Origin: Mycolicibacterium sp. CBMA 247
Lineage (GTDB): Bacteria > Actinomycetota > Actinomycetes > Mycobacteriales > Mycobacteriaceae
Length of the DNA stretch: 64,000 nucleotides
Assembly (NCBI RefSeq): GCF_009729095.1
Contig: NZ_VTGX01000001.1
Location: 186,001-250,000 of the forward strand
Direction: 5' to 3'
Under the pieces are notes generated by a model that worked only from the letters and a program-made list of their open reading frames with translations, searched no databases and was not told the DNA's origin. A program made the position numbers and the translations under genes. Position 1 is the first letter of the stretch; the number at the start of each line of letters is the position of its first letter. Positions 1 to 9,358 of this stretch are shown piece after piece.

Positions 1-123
1 GGGCCACGTACCCGAGCTGTTCACCGCACATTCGACCGGTGGCTCTGCGGCGGTGCTTGGATCGAAAGAGCAAGTGCTACAAGGACTTTTCCAGGACCTA
101 CATTCAGGACTTAGGAGTCACCC

Positions 124-594
124 ATGGTTAACCTGCCCGTCGCGCACCAGCCCCGCCCACTGCTGCCAGAGCTCTCGGAGTTCTTCGCCGGGATCACGCC
201 GTTCGCCAGCCTGCGACCGATCTTCGAGCGCAACCTCATGCGTATCGAGGACGAGGTCACCGAGGACCACTACGAGCTGCGTGCCGAGATCCCCGGTATC
301 GATCCGGCCAACGAGGTTCAGATCACCGTGGCCGACGGCCAGCTGACCGTGAAGGCCGAGCGTTCGGAGCGTGCCGACACCACCGCGCGCTCGGAGTTCT
401 CCTACGGCTCCTTCCTGCGGACCGTGACGCTGCCCGCCGAGGCCGACGAGGACAACATCACCGCCGGCTACGAGCGCGGCATCCTGACCGTACGTGTGCC
501 GTTGTCGCAGAACCCCGCCGGAGCGCGGCAGATCGCGATCCAGGGCACCGAGAATGGCTCCACCGCAATCGAATCCGCTGAGCACTCAGAGTAA
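124..594 (+). CDS. Hsp20/alpha-crystallin family small heat-shock protein
   Basis: ATP-independent holdase chaperone of the small heat-shock family, cytosolic. The 156-residue protein has a short N-terminal arm, an alpha-crystallin domain at about residues 38-135 and a polar tail. The family signature is visible as the strand pair [13 protein letters not shown] near residue 48 and GILTVRVPL near residue 120, the latter being the usual A/G-x-L-x-V/I-x-V/I-P motif. The start is the ATG at 124, preceded by AGGAG at 112-116. The gene stands alone on this strand and its last 9 bases overlap the convergent beta-lactamase gene. It is related to M. tuberculosis HspX/Acr, but I cannot say whether it is that ortholog or an Acr2-type paralog. 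Confidence 0.93.
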   Translation: MVNLPVAHQPRPLLPELSEFFAGITPFASLRPIFERNLMRIEDEVTEDHYELRAEIPGIDPANEVQITVADGQLTVKAERSERADTTARSEFSYGSFLRTVTLPAEADEDNITAGYERGILTVRVPLSQNPAGARQIAIQGTENGSTAIESAEHSE

Positions 595-1470
595 CGACGG
601 CAACGCCAGAGCCGTCAGCTCACCGATGAGCGGGCGCAGGTTGTCGGCCTTCGGGTCGTCGGCCTGCGACCGCGTCATCATCACCAACAGCAGTCGTTGC
701 CCGTCGGGCCCATAGGCGATTCCGGCGTCGTTGGTGCTGCCGTAATCCCCGCTGCCGGTTTTGTCAGCGGTGGTCCACCCGTCTGGTAGGCCCGCGCGCA
801 TGCTCGACGTCTGGTTGGCCCGCATCCAGTCCTCCAACTGGCGTCGCTGTGGCGGGCTCAGCGCGTCACCGGCCAGTACCGCGCGATACCCGATCGCCAG
901 CGCCGCCGGCGTGCTGGTATCCCTCGGGTCCCCCGGTATCGCCGAATTCAGCTCAACCTCCCAGCGGTCCAGCCGGGTGCGCTGGTCGCCGACGCTGCGG
1001 GCGAACGCGGTGATACCCGCAGGCCCGTCAATGGTTTTCAGCAGCAGGTTGGCCGCCGTGTTGTCACTGCGCTGCAGCGCCGCCTGGCACAACTCCGCCA
1101 GCGTCATCTCGGCACCGGCATGGGTCTCGGTGACCGGCGAGTTCGGCACGATCGCCTCCGGGTCGACGAACACCCGGTGGTCCAGCGACTGTTGCCCGCG
1201 CCCGACCATCTGCAGCACACGCGCGGCGGCATAACCCTTGAATGTCGAACACATCGCGAACATCTCATCGGGCCGATGCGTCAGCGTCCGCCCGGAATCC
1301 AGATTCACCGCGTACAGCCCGATCCGGGCGTTGTGACGACGTTCCAGTTCCGCGATCTGGTCGTCAACCGGGGCCGCGAAAGCCGGTGCGGCGCTACCCA
1401 CCCCGGCACCGACGGCAGCTGCCGCCACAAGCGAACCGATCAGAACATTGCGCCGCGAGAGTCCGGTCAT
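586..1470 (-). CDS. Class A beta-lactamase, Tat-exported
   Basis: Serine beta-lactamase hydrolysing penicillins and cephalosporins in the periplasm, of the BlaC/BlaS/BlaF group of mycobacteria. The N-terminus carries a twin-arginine signal (SRRNVLIG at residues 5-12, hydrophobic core, cleavage near AFA-AP at about 33). All catalytic motifs are present: STFK (S75, K78), SDN (135-137), EVELN with the general base E171, and KTG (237-239). Length 294 is normal for the family. The gene lies 18 bases downstream of pepR on the same strand and may be read with it. Its 3' end overlaps the hsp20 gene tail to tail by 9 bases. Confidence 0.96.
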   Translation of the reverse strand: MTGLSRRNVLIGSLVAAAAVGAGVGSAAPAFAAPVDDQIAELERRHNARIGLYAVNLDSGRTLTHRPDEMFAMCSTFKGYAAARVLQMVGRGQQSLDHRVFVDPEAIVPNSPVTETHAGAEMTLAELCQAALQRSDNTAANLLLKTIDGPAGITAFARSVGDQRTRLDRWEVELNSAIPGDPRDTSTPAALAIGYRAVLAGDALSPPQRRQLEDWMRANQTSSMRAGLPDGWTTADKTGSGDYGSTNDAGIAYGPDGQRLLLVMMTRSQADDPKADNLRPLIGELTALALPSLL

Positions 1471-1488
1471 CGGACCCAGCCTAGCGTG

Positions 1489-2889
1489 TCAGCCGGCGAT
1501 AGTTCGAAGTTGTTGCGGCAGAGTCTTTTTCGAACGATGCGGGCCGAGCACCGCGGCACCGTAGTCGCGCGACAGCAACTGGTGGGCCACAGCGTTGACC
1601 TCTTCGAGCGTGACTGCCTCGATCTGGGCCAGTGTGTGGTCTATGGTCCGGTGCTCACCGTAATTGAGCTCACTGCGCCCGATCCGGTGCATGCGCGACC
1701 CGGAATCCTCTAGACCGAGCACCAGCCCGCCACGCAACGAGCCCTTGGAGATCCGGCATTCGTCGGCGGTGATCCCGTCTCGGGCAACACCTTCCAGCAC
1801 ATCGGTGGTCACCCGGACCACTTCGTCGAACCGTTCCGGCAGGCAACCCGCGTATACCGACAGCGCGCCGCTGTCGGAGAAGGTGTCCACCGTCGAGTAC
1901 ACCGAGTAGGCCAGGCCACGGGATTCCCGAATCTGTTGGAACAGACGGGAACTCAGGCCTCCACCGAGTGCGGTGTTGAGCACCGACAGCGCCCACCGGT
2001 GTTCCCAGTGCCGGCCGGGCGTGCGAACGCCCAGCGACACATGGGTCTGCTCCCCGTCGCGGTCCACCACCAGCAACGACGGCCGGCCACCGACCCGTCC
2101 CGCGCCCTTGCGCGGCGACACGGCAGTGCGCCCGGCTTCCAGACGCGGTCCGAAATGCTGCCGTACCAACGACACAACCACATCGTGGTCGATGTTGCCC
2201 GCCACCGCCACGATCATGCGTTCGGGCGTGTAGCGGCGGACATGGAAAGAATGCAGCTGCGCACGCGTCATCGTCGTGATCGACTCGACGCTGCCGATCA
2301 CCGGACGACCGACCGGATGATCGCCGAACATCGCCGACAGGAAGACGTCGCCGAGGCTGTCCTCAGGGTCATCGTCGCGCATGGCGATCTCTTCGAGCAC
2401 GACATCGCGTTCCACCTCGACGTCGTCGACCGCGCAGCGACCCCGCAATACGACGTCGGCCACCAGGTCGACGGCGAGTTCCAGGTCGGAATCGAGCACA
2501 TGAGCGTAGTAGCAGGTGTGCTCGCGTGTGGTGAACGCGTTCAGCTCACCGCCGACGGCATCGACAGCCTGCGCGATGTCGACGGCGCTGCGCGTCGGGG
2601 TGGACTTGAACAGCAGGTGCTCCAGGAAGTGGGCGGCACCCGCGACGCTTCGTCCTTCGTCGCGGGAACCGACACCCACCCAGACCCCGACGGATGCAGA
2701 ACGCACCCACGGGATGTATTCAGTGACCACCCGGAGTCCGCCGGGCAATACGGTCCGGCGGACATTCGTGGTATTCAGTTCAAACGCCTCGGGTCGAGCC
2801 GACAGATCAGGACTCGACGGTGGCAGCTTCGGCCGGAGCCGCAGCGCCGTCGGCTGCCGCGTCGGTTGCCGGTTCAGTCTGATCCGCAT
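1489..2889 (-). CDS. pepR: M16 family zinc peptidase PepR
   Basis: Insulinase/mitochondrial-processing-peptidase-like metalloprotease, orthologous to Rv2782c. The inverted zinc motif HFLEH is in the N-terminal half, followed by the distal conserved glutamates in the [17 protein letters not shown] segment. The C-terminal M16 half includes [14 protein letters not shown]. The start is uncertain. Conserved sequence begins near residue 44 ([14 protein letters not shown]), but the only ATG or GTG upstream of it in frame is at 2889, inside gpsI, which gives an 82-base overlap and a weak ribosome-binding site. A CTG at 2805 just after the gpsI stop is an alternative. Translation is probably coupled to gpsI. 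The family role is not firmly known. Confidence 0.92.
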   Translation of the reverse strand: MRIRLNRQPTRQPTALRLRPKLPPSSPDLSARPEAFELNTTNVRRTVLPGGLRVVTEYIPWVRSASVGVWVGVGSRDEGRSVAGAAHFLEHLLFKSTPTRSAVDIAQAVDAVGGELNAFTTREHTCYYAHVLDSDLELAVDLVADVVLRGRCAVDDVEVERDVVLEEIAMRDDDPEDSLGDVFLSAMFGDHPVGRPVIGSVESITTMTRAQLHSFHVRRYTPERMIVAVAGNIDHDVVVSLVRQHFGPRLEAGRTAVSPRKGAGRVGGRPSLLVVDRDGEQTHVSLGVRTPGRHWEHRWALSVLNTALGGGLSSRLFQQIRESRGLAYSVYSTVDTFSDSGALSVYAGCLPERFDEVVRVTTDVLEGVARDGITADECRISKGSLRGGLVLGLEDSGSRMHRIGRSELNYGEHRTIDHTLAQIEAVTLEEVNAVAHQLLSRDYGAAVLGPHRSKKTLPQQLRTIAG

Positions 2890-5107
2890 CTTCCGCGACC
2901 AGCACCAGCGAGATCTTGCCGCGGTTGTCGATATCGGCGATCTCGACGCGCAGCTTGTCGCCGACCTTCACCACGTCCTCGACCTTGGCGATGCGCTTGC
3001 CGCGCCCCAGCTTCGAGATGTGCACCAGGCCGTCACGTCCCGGCAGCAGCGACACGAACGCGCCGAAATCGGTGGTCTTGACCACGGTTCCGAGGAACCG
3101 CTCACCGATCTTGGGCAGCTGCGGGTTGGCGATGGCGTTGATCAGGTCGATCGCCGCCTGCGCCGACAAGCCGTCGGTGGCGCCAACGAACACGGTGCCG
3201 TCGTCCTCGATCGAGATGGACGCACCGGTCTGCTCGGTGATCGAGTTGATCATCTTGCCCTTGGGCCCGATGACCTCGCCGATCTTGTCGACCGGAACCT
3301 TGATCGTGGTGATCCGCGGTGCGTACGGGCTCATCTCGTCGGGGGTCTCGATGGCCTCGGCCATCACCTCGAGGATGGTGATACGCGCATCCTTGGCCTG
3401 CGACAGCGCACCGGCCAGCACCTTGGACGGGATGCCGTCGAGCTTGGTGTCCAGCTGCAGAGCGGTGACGAAGTCCTTGGTACCCGCGCACTTGAAGTCC
3501 ATGTCGCCGAACGCATCCTCGGCACCGAGGATGTCGGTCAGCGTCACGAACCGGCGCTCGGTCTTGCCGTCAACTTCAACGTCGTCGGACACCAAACCCA
3601 TCGCGATGCCGGCGACGGGCGCCTTGAGCGGCACGCCCGCATTGAGCAGCGACAAGGTCGAGGCGCAGACCGAGCCCATCGACGTCGAGCCGTTGGAGCC
3701 CAGCGCTTCGGACACCTGGCGGATGGCGTACGGGAACTCCTCGACGCTCGGCAGCACCGGCATGAGCGCCCGCTCGGCGAGCGCGCCGTGGCCGATCTCG
3801 CGACGCTTCGGCGAACCGACGCGTCCGGTCTCACCGGTCGAGAACGGCGGGAAGTTGTAGTGGTGCATGTAGCGCTTGGTGGTCTCGGGTCCCAGCGAGT
3901 CGATCTGCTGGGCCATCTTGATCATGTCCAGCGTGGTGACACCCATGATCTGGGTCTCGCCACGCTCGAACAGCGCGCTGCCGTGCGCACGGGGCACCAC
4001 GGCGACCTCGGCCGACAGCGCCCGGATGTCGGTGGTGCCGCGGCCGTCGATACGGAAGTGATCGGTCAGGATGCGCTGGCGGACCAGCTTCTTGGTCAGC
4101 GAACGGAATGCGGCGCCGATCTCCTTCTCCCGGCCCGCGTACGTCTCGGCCAGCCGCTCCAGCACCTCGACCTTGAGCTCGTTGGTCCGGTCGTCGCGCT
4201 CTTCCTTGCCTGCGATGGTGAGCGCCTCGGACAGTGCGTCGGTGGCCACCGAGGACACCGCGTCGAACACGTCGTCCTGGTAGTCCGGGAACACCGGGTA
4301 GTCAGCGGTCTCCTTGCCGGCGGCCTCGTACAGCTCCTGCTGGGCGGTGCATAGTGCGGCGATGAACGGCTTGGCGGCCTCGAGGCCCTCGGCCACGACG
4401 GCCTCGGTCGGGGCGCCTGCGCCACCGGCGATGAGTTCGATGACCTTGTCGGTGGCCTCGGCCTCGACCATCATGATCGCCACGTCGTCATCGGTCTTGC
4501 GGCCGGCGACGACCATGTCGAACACCGCGTTCTCGAGCTGCTCGACGGTGGGGAACGCGACCCATTGGCCACCGTCGGCGGTGCCGACAGTCGGATCATT
4601 GATGAGGGCGACGCGCACGCCGCCGACGGGTCCGGAGAAGGGCAGGCCCGAGATCTGGGTGGATGCCGACGCGGCGTTGATCGCCAGCACGTCGTACAGG
4701 TCCTTGGGGTCCAGGCTCAGCACGGTGACCACGACCTGGATCTCGTTGCGCAGACCCGAGACGAACGTCGGACGCAGCGGACGGTCGATCAGGCGACAGG
4801 TCAGGATCGCGTCGGTGGACGGACGGCCCTCACGCCGGAAGAACGAGCCGGGGATGCGGCCCGCGGCGTACATGCGCTCTTCGACGTCGATGGTGAGGGG
4901 GAAGAAGTCGAAGTGATCCTTCGGCGTCTTGCTGGCCGTCGTGGCCGACAGCAGCATGGTCTCGTCGTCGAGATACGCGACGACCGAGCCCGCGGCCTGC
5001 TTGGCCAGCCTGCCGGTCTCGAAACGGATGGTGCGGGTGCCGAAGCTCCCGTTGTCGATGGTTGCGGTGGATTCGAACACACCGTCTTCAAGTTCAACTA
5101 CAGACAT
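2807..5107 (-). CDS. gpsI: Polyribonucleotide nucleotidyltransferase (PNPase/GpsI)
   Basis: Phosphorolytic 3'-5' exoribonuclease and RNA polymerase of the mRNA decay machinery; orthologous to Rv2783c. The 766-residue protein has the normal order: first RNase PH-like domain, helical linker, second catalytic RNase PH-like domain, a KH domain with the loop IGPKGKM near residue 611, an S1 domain around 675-745 ([20 protein letters not shown]) and an acidic alanine-rich tail. The start is the ATG at 5107. The 292-base upstream gap contains two strong hairpins that could belong to a regulated leader. The gene is followed by the overlapping pepR. Confidence 0.98.
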   Translation of the reverse strand: MSVVELEDGVFESTATIDNGSFGTRTIRFETGRLAKQAAGSVVAYLDDETMLLSATTASKTPKDHFDFFPLTIDVEERMYAAGRIPGSFFRREGRPSTDAILTCRLIDRPLRPTFVSGLRNEIQVVVTVLSLDPKDLYDVLAINAASASTQISGLPFSGPVGGVRVALINDPTVGTADGGQWVAFPTVEQLENAVFDMVVAGRKTDDDVAIMMVEAEATDKVIELIAGGAGAPTEAVVAEGLEAAKPFIAALCTAQQELYEAAGKETADYPVFPDYQDDVFDAVSSVATDALSEALTIAGKEERDDRTNELKVEVLERLAETYAGREKEIGAAFRSLTKKLVRQRILTDHFRIDGRGTTDIRALSAEVAVVPRAHGSALFERGETQIMGVTTLDMIKMAQQIDSLGPETTKRYMHHYNFPPFSTGETGRVGSPKRREIGHGALAERALMPVLPSVEEFPYAIRQVSEALGSNGSTSMGSVCASTLSLLNAGVPLKAPVAGIAMGLVSDDVEVDGKTERRFVTLTDILGAEDAFGDMDFKCAGTKDFVTALQLDTKLDGIPSKVLAGALSQAKDARITILEVMAEAIETPDEMSPYAPRITTIKVPVDKIGEVIGPKGKMINSITEQTGASISIEDDGTVFVGATDGLSAQAAIDLINAIANPQLPKIGERFLGTVVKTTDFGAFVSLLPGRDGLVHISKLGRGKRIAKVEDVVKVGDKLRVEIADIDNRGKISLVLVAEDADQTEPATDAAADGAAAPAEAATVES

Positions 5108-5218
5108 AGAGTCCGTTGGCCTCTTTCGAATTCATTCAACTGTTTTCGCGGCGTCACGATGGCGATACGCCACGGGGCCTGGATACGGCTACGGCCGTCG
5201 ATCGAAGCGGCCGGATAG

Positions 5219-5273
5219 ACCCCGTCAACGGGGTTCCGGCTGCCACTACCGAAGACCGCCCGACCAGACGGGC
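5219..5273 (-). promoter_or_regulatory. Two hairpins in the gpsI upstream region
   Basis: The 292-base gap between lppU and gpsI (5108-5399) has no credible ORF. It contains two perfect inverted repeats: ACCCCG-tcaa-CGGGGT at 5219-5234 and GCCCG-accaga-CGGGC at 5258-5273. Both lie 110-165 bases upstream of the gpsI start and would fold in its transcript. In enterobacteria pnp is autoregulated through a leader stem, so a leader role is plausible here by analogy only. They could instead form a terminator for lppU, although no U-tract follows on this strand. Confidence 0.4.
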
Positions 5274-5399
5274 CCGATATGACTCGCAGGAACAACGCCC
5301 GCGGATCGCGGATGTCGCACCTTGTTCAGCGCAGCTTTCCGCCGGCGAACGCCCTCATGCTACACGGCAGCAACAGCATGACCGCCATTGCAGACCTGC

Positions 5400-5900
5400 T
5401 TAGGACACGTCCTCCACACACACGGTGAACTGGCGTTCCGGGTATGCGTAGCCCACCCCGCTGGCGCATTGATCGACGTTCGACACCCCGCGGAGGACCT
5501 CGGAGGCCCGTTGCCGGTGCGGCGCAGACGAATCCGCGCAATCCACCCGATACGGATCGGCGTCGTTCTCCGGGTCGATGTTCATGCAGCCACCGGCGAT
5601 CCAGTCGATGTCCAGGCAGAGCGTCTGGGTCTCGTCGCTGAATGCGCTGCGCACCGAGTAGTAGGTGTCCACGTCGCCCGGGCACTGGTCGCTGTCGGTG
5701 ACCGTGGAGATCACCTTGTAGTTCGACGCGTCACTGCTGCACTCAGCCCGGTTCGCTTGCGGGCGCTCGTACGTGCCGCTCATCTTCAGGCAGTCCCCTG
5801 CCTTCATGTCCGCAGCCGCGGCGGACGAGCATGCCGTCAGGCCGCCGATGAAAAGGATCGCGGCTGCCCCCAGAGGGGCAGCCGCGGAAAGTGGTGGCAC
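5400..5900 (-). CDS. lppU: Lipoprotein LppU
   Basis: Secreted, lipid-anchored protein of unknown function, placed like Rv2784c between rpsO and gpsI. The signal peptide ends in the lipobox LTAC (Cys24). The 166-residue protein then has about 140 residues with seven further cysteines (for example GDCLKMSG, CASGVGYAYP, FTVCVEDVS), suggesting disulfide bonds outside the membrane. The start lies 10 bases after the rpsO stop, so the gene is probably carried on the rpsO transcript. No catalytic motif is visible. Confidence 0.9.
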   Translation of the reverse strand: MPPLSAAAPLGAAAILFIGGLTACSSAAAADMKAGDCLKMSGTYERPQANRAECSSDASNYKVISTVTDSDQCPGDVDTYYSVRSAFSDETQTLCLDIDWIAGGCMNIDPENDADPYRVDCADSSAPHRQRASEVLRGVSNVDQCASGVGYAYPERQFTVCVEDVS

Positions 5901-5910
5901 CGAGGCCGCG

Positions 5911-6180
5911 TCAGCGACGCAGCCCGAGGCGCTCGATCAGCGAGCGGTAACGCGCCACGTCAACCTGGGCGACGTACTTCAGCAGCCGGCGCCGGCGACC
6001 GACGAGCAGCAGCAGGCCGCGCCGCGAGTGGTGGTCATGCTTGTGGATCTTGAGGTGCTCGGTCAGATCCGAGATCCGCTTGGTCAGCATGGCCACCTGG
6101 GCCTCGGGCGAACCGGTGTCGGTCTCGTGCAGACCGTAGCTGCTCAGGATTTCTTTTTTCTGCTCGGCAGTAAGCGCCAC
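5911..6180 (-). CDS. rpsO: 30S ribosomal protein S15
   Basis: Primary 16S rRNA-binding protein of the small subunit platform. At 89 residues it has the normal length. Family sequence is clear throughout: [19 protein letters not shown], then [19 protein letters not shown], with the C-terminal LIERLGLRR. It lies between ribF (103 bases upstream) and lppU (10 bases downstream), the same order as in M. tuberculosis. Confidence 0.99.
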   Translation of the reverse strand: MALTAEQKKEILSSYGLHETDTGSPEAQVAMLTKRISDLTEHLKIHKHDHHSRRGLLLLVGRRRRLLKYVAQVDVARYRSLIERLGLRR

Positions 6181-6283
6181 GAAAGTAACTCCATCAATTC
6201 GGTCCCGCGATCAACTTCTCGACGCAGCCACCGCGGACTGCAGCATGCGCCGGATCGCCGAGGAGTCTATCAGTGCACCGGTG

Positions 6284-7273
6284 TCAGACAGAATCGCGCA
6301 GGATGGCGCGGGCCCGGTCGGTGTCGGCCTCCATGGCCACCACCAGATCCTTCACCGAGTCGAACTTCTGCTGCCCGCGGATCCGGGAAATGAAATCGAC
6401 CGCGACATGCTGCCCGTACAGGTCGGCATTGGTGTCCAGCACGAATGCCTCGACCGTGCGGGTCCGCCCGGAGAAGGTCGGGTTGGTACCGACCGATACC
6501 GCGGCCTGATACCGCTCGCCGGGAATCACGGTGCCCATCACCGGGCCGTGCCCCAGCACCGTGAACCACGCGGCGTACACGCCGTCGGCCGGGATCGCCG
6601 AGTACATCGGCGGCGCCACATTGGCGGTCGGGAATCCCAGCACCCGGCCTCGCCCGTCGCCGCGCACCACCACACCCTCGACTCGGTGTGGACGGCCCAG
6701 GGCTTCGGTGGCTGCCACCACGTCGCCGGCGTCGACACAAGACCGGATGTACGTCGATGAGAACGTGACCCGCTCGTCGCGGTGCTCGGCGTCGAGCGAT
6801 TCGGTTACCAGCGACATGCTCTCGACCGCGAAGCCGAACATTTCCCCGGCCTTACGCAGCATCTCGACATTCCCGGCGGCCTTCTTGCCGAAGGTGAAGT
6901 TCTCCCCCACCACGACTTCCAGCACGTGCAGGTCCTCCACCAACAACTCGTGGATGTAGCGCTCGGGGGTGAGTTTCATGAAATCCGCGGTGAACGGCAT
7001 GACGAGAAATACGTCGATGCCCAGTTCCTCGACCAGCTCGGCACGCCGGGTCAGCGTGGTCAGCTGTGCCGGATGACTCCCCGGAAACACCACCTCCATC
7101 GGATGGGGGTCGAAGGTCATGAGAACCACCGGTACTCCGCGTGATCGGCCTGCCTTTACCGCATGGCTGATCAACTCTGCGTGTCCACGGTGAACCCCGT
7201 CGAACACCCCGATGGTGACTACACACCTGCCCCAGTCCGTGGGGATCTCGTCCTGCCCACGCCAGCGCTGCAC
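6284..7273 (-). CDS. ribF: Bifunctional riboflavin kinase/FAD synthetase RibF
   Basis: Makes FMN from riboflavin and FAD from FMN. The N-terminal nucleotidyltransferase domain shows GVFDGVHRGHAELI near residue 23 and TFDPHPMEVVFPG; the C-terminal flavokinase domain shows GFPTANVAP and GTNPTF motifs. Length 329 is typical. The start is the GTG at 7273. A TAGGCT hexamer (complement of 7280-7285) ends six bases before the start, so the mRNA may be leaderless. The gene is divergent from the DtxR-family regulator across 80 bases. Confidence 0.97.
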   Translation of the reverse strand: MQRWRGQDEIPTDWGRCVVTIGVFDGVHRGHAELISHAVKAGRSRGVPVVLMTFDPHPMEVVFPGSHPAQLTTLTRRAELVEELGIDVFLVMPFTADFMKLTPERYIHELLVEDLHVLEVVVGENFTFGKKAAGNVEMLRKAGEMFGFAVESMSLVTESLDAEHRDERVTFSSTYIRSCVDAGDVVAATEALGRPHRVEGVVVRGDGRGRVLGFPTANVAPPMYSAIPADGVYAAWFTVLGHGPVMGTVIPGERYQAAVSVGTNPTFSGRTRTVEAFVLDTNADLYGQHVAVDFISRIRGQQKFDSVKDLVVAMEADTDRARAILRDSV

Positions 7274-7279
7274 GCGATC

Positions 7280-7345
7280 AGCCTACGACCCGACCGCGAC
7301 GCGGTCTGCTCTAGATCCCCCGATCAGATGATGATTGCCTAAACT
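7280..7345. promoter_or_regulatory. Divergent ribF / sirR promoter region with central palindrome
   Basis: The 80-base gap between ribF and the DtxR-family gene holds a -10-like TAGGCT for ribF (complement of 7280-7285), a near-perfect palindrome GACCGCG-a-CGCGGTC at 7292-7306, and a -10-like TAAACT at 7340-7345 for the rightward gene. Both hexamers sit 6-8 bases from a GTG start, the spacing expected for leaderless mRNAs, which are common in mycobacteria. On the minus strand 7335-7351 contains two TAGG units like half-sites of DtxR-type boxes, so autoregulation is possible. All of this is inferred from pattern alone. Confidence 0.45.
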
Positions 7346-7353
7346 TTCCTACT

Positions 7354-8076
7354 GTGAGTCCCGACGGTAACCATCAAGACCTCTCCACGGTTGCGCAGGA
7401 CTATCTGAAAGTCATCTGGACAGCCCAGGAGTGGTCTCGCGAGAAGGTCAGCACCAAACTGCTGGCCGAACGGATCGGCGTGTCCGCGTCCACGGCGTCG
7501 GAATCCATTCGCAAACTCGCCGACCAGGGCCTCGTCGACCACGAGAAGTACGGTGCGGTGACGCTGACCGACGCGGGCCGGCGCGCCGCGTTGGCGATGG
7601 TCCGTCGGCACCGGCTGATGGAGACCTTCCTGGTGCAGGAGCTTGGCTACAGCTGGGACGAGGTGCACGACGAGGCCGAGATCCTCGAGCACGCGGTGTC
7701 CGACCGGATGCTCGACCGCATCGACGCCAAGTTGGGCCACCCCACCCGCGATCCGCATGGCGATCCGATCCCGGCCGCCGACGGCCAGGTGCCCACCCCG
7801 CCGGCCCGCCAGCTTTCCGCGTGCCAGGACGGCGACGCCGGCACCGTGGCCCGCATCTCCGATGCCGATCCCGAGATGCTGCGCTACTTCGACAGCGTCG
7901 GAATCAGCCTCGATTCCCGGGTGCGGGTGTTGGCGCGGCGCGATTTCGCGGGCGTGATCTCGGTCGCCATAGAAAGGCCGGGTGAACCCGACAACCCCGC
8001 GGGCGGGGACGACACCAGCGTCAAGGTCGAGCTGGGCTATCCGGCGGCCGAGGCGATCTGGGTCGTCGCGAGCTGA
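7354..8076 (+). CDS. mntR: DtxR-family metal-dependent regulator (SirR/MntR)
   Basis: Transcription repressor activated by Mn2+ or Fe2+, orthologous to Rv2788 (sirR, later called mntR). The 240-residue protein has an N-terminal winged helix (LLAERIGVSASTASESIRKLADQGLV), a dimerisation and metal-binding segment with the expected residues (HRLMETFL, then EILEHAVSDRMLDRID), and a C-terminal FeoA/SH3-like domain from about residue 155. The GTG start at 7354 has no ribosome-binding site but a -10 element just upstream. It most likely controls manganese uptake genes elsewhere and perhaps itself. Confidence 0.92.
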   Translation: MSPDGNHQDLSTVAQDYLKVIWTAQEWSREKVSTKLLAERIGVSASTASESIRKLADQGLVDHEKYGAVTLTDAGRRAALAMVRRHRLMETFLVQELGYSWDEVHDEAEILEHAVSDRMLDRIDAKLGHPTRDPHGDPIPAADGQVPTPPARQLSACQDGDAGTVARISDADPEMLRYFDSVGISLDSRVRVLARRDFAGVISVAIERPGEPDNPAGGDDTSVKVELGYPAAEAIWVVAS

Positions 8077-8092
8077 TCCAGGCGCGAAGAAC

Positions 8093-8119
8093 GGTTTCGC
8101 AGGTTTCGCAGGTTTCGCG
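8093..8119 (+). repeat. Triplicated 9-mer upstream of the sulfur-scavenging pair
   Basis: GGTTTCGCA occurs at 8093-8101 and 8102-8110, followed by GGTTTCGCG at 8111-8119 and then AACCG, so the last unit can also pair as CGGTT...AACCG. The array lies 17 bases after the mntR stop and 70 bases before the GTG of the flavin monooxygenase gene. Contiguous 9-base direct repeats in a promoter-sized gap suggest a binding array for a regulator of the downstream operon; no regulator gene adjoins it. Confidence 0.55.
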
Positions 8120-8188
8120 AACCGAAAGACGATCACCGCGATTTTTACCCGTGCGGCATCGCCGATTCAACACCAGGATTTCCTGTTC

Positions 8189-9358
8189 GTGACTGTCTCT
8201 CTGCACTGGTTCCTGCCCACCTACGGCGACAGCCGCCTGATCGTCGGCGGCGGCCACGGCACTCCCGCCGGCTCCGCCGGTGGTGACCGTGAAGCCTCGA
8301 TCGACTATCTGGCATCGATCGTCCGCGCGGCGGAACGGTTCGGCTTCACCGGCGCGCTCATCCCGACCGGGGCCTGGTGCGAGGACGCGTTCATCACCGC
8401 AGCGCTGCTGGCCCGAGAGACCACCTCGCTGGCCTTCCTGGTGGCATTCCGCCCGGGTCTGATCAGTCCGACCCTCTCGGCGCAGATGGCTGCCACGTTC
8501 GCCCGGCACGCACCGGGACGGATCCTGCTCAACGTCGTCGTCGGCGGCGAGGCGCACGAGCAACGCGCCTTCGGCGACCACCTGGACAAGGACGCGCGGT
8601 ACAAGCGCTGCGACGAGTTCCTCGATGTGGTCCGGCGGCTGTGGGCCGGCGAGACCGTGACCCACCAGGGTGAGTACATCGACGTCGAAGACGCCTCGCT
8701 GGCGCTGCCCCCGACGCCGGTGCCGCCGCTGTACTTCGGCGGCAGCTCGCAGGCGGCCGGCCCGGTGGCGGCACGGCATTCCGACGTCTACCTGACCTGG
8801 GGCGAGCCGCCGGCCGCGGTGCGGGAGAAAATCGAATGGATCCGGGCGCTCGGCGAGGAGCAGGGACGCAAGGTGCGCTTCGGCATCCGCCTGCACACGA
8901 TTTCGCGGGACACCTCCGAAGAGGCGTGGGCACAGGCCGACCGCCTTGTCGCCGCACTCGACGAGGAGACCGTCGCCGCGGCGCAGGCCGGGCTGGCCCG
9001 CAGCCAGTCCGAGGGCCAGAAGCGCATGCTGGCCCTGCACGAGGCCAACCGGCGGGGCGGCACCTGGAGCGACGCCCGCAGCCTGGAGATCGCCCCGAAC
9101 CTGTGGGCGGGCATCGGATTGGTGCGCGGCGGCGCGGGCACCGCGCTGGTGGGCAGCCACACCGAGGTGGCCGACCGGATCGCCGAGTACGCCGAGATCG
9201 GCATCGACGAGTTCATCTTCTCCGGCTATCCGCATCTGGAGGAGCTGTTCTGGTTCGGTGAGGGTGTGGTGCCGATCCTGCGCGAGCGCGGCCTGTTCGG
9301 AGGCGGCCAGCAGACCGGTACGCCCGCCTCGATACCGTTCGTCGGCGCGGCACGATGA
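8189..9358 (+). CDS. LLM-class FMNH2-dependent monooxygenase, SsuD-like
   Basis: Member of the bacterial luciferase-like alkanesulfonate monooxygenase group, which cleaves sulfonates or sulfones to release sulfite using reduced flavin from a partner reductase. The 389-residue protein begins TVSLHWFLPTYGDSR and shows the family segments VAFRPGLISPTLSAQMAATF, GRILLNVVVGG and LPPTPVPPLYFGGSS. The open frame extends upstream to 7982 but overlaps mntR; the GTG at 8189 with AGGA at 8175-8178 is the better start. It overlaps the next gene by 4 bases (ATGA), so the two are translationally coupled. The substrate is unknown. Confidence 0.9.
   Translation: MTVSLHWFLPTYGDSRLIVGGGHGTPAGSAGGDREASIDYLASIVRAAERFGFTGALIPTGAWCEDAFITAALLARETTSLAFLVAFRPGLISPTLSAQMAATFARHAPGRILLNVVVGGEAHEQRAFGDHLDKDARYKRCDEFLDVVRRLWAGETVTHQGEYIDVEDASLALPPTPVPPLYFGGSSQAAGPVAARHSDVYLTWGEPPAAVREKIEWIRALGEEQGRKVRFGIRLHTISRDTSEEAWAQADRLVAALDEETVAAAQAGLARSQSEGQKRMLALHEANRRGGTWSDARSLEIAPNLWAGIGLVRGGAGTALVGSHTEVADRIAEYAEIGIDEFIFSGYPHLEELFWFGEGVVPILRERGLFGGGQQTGTPASIPFVGAAR

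Noticed and set aside
56..74. CTTG-N11-CAAG upstream of hsp20 as a HspR (HAIR) box
   Set aside because: The HspR consensus needs 13 bases between CTTG and CAAG and flanking symmetry; neither is present.
7982..8188. Upstream extension of the SsuD-like protein
   Set aside because: It overlaps mntR, has no family similarity, and a good ribosome-binding site precedes the GTG at 8189.
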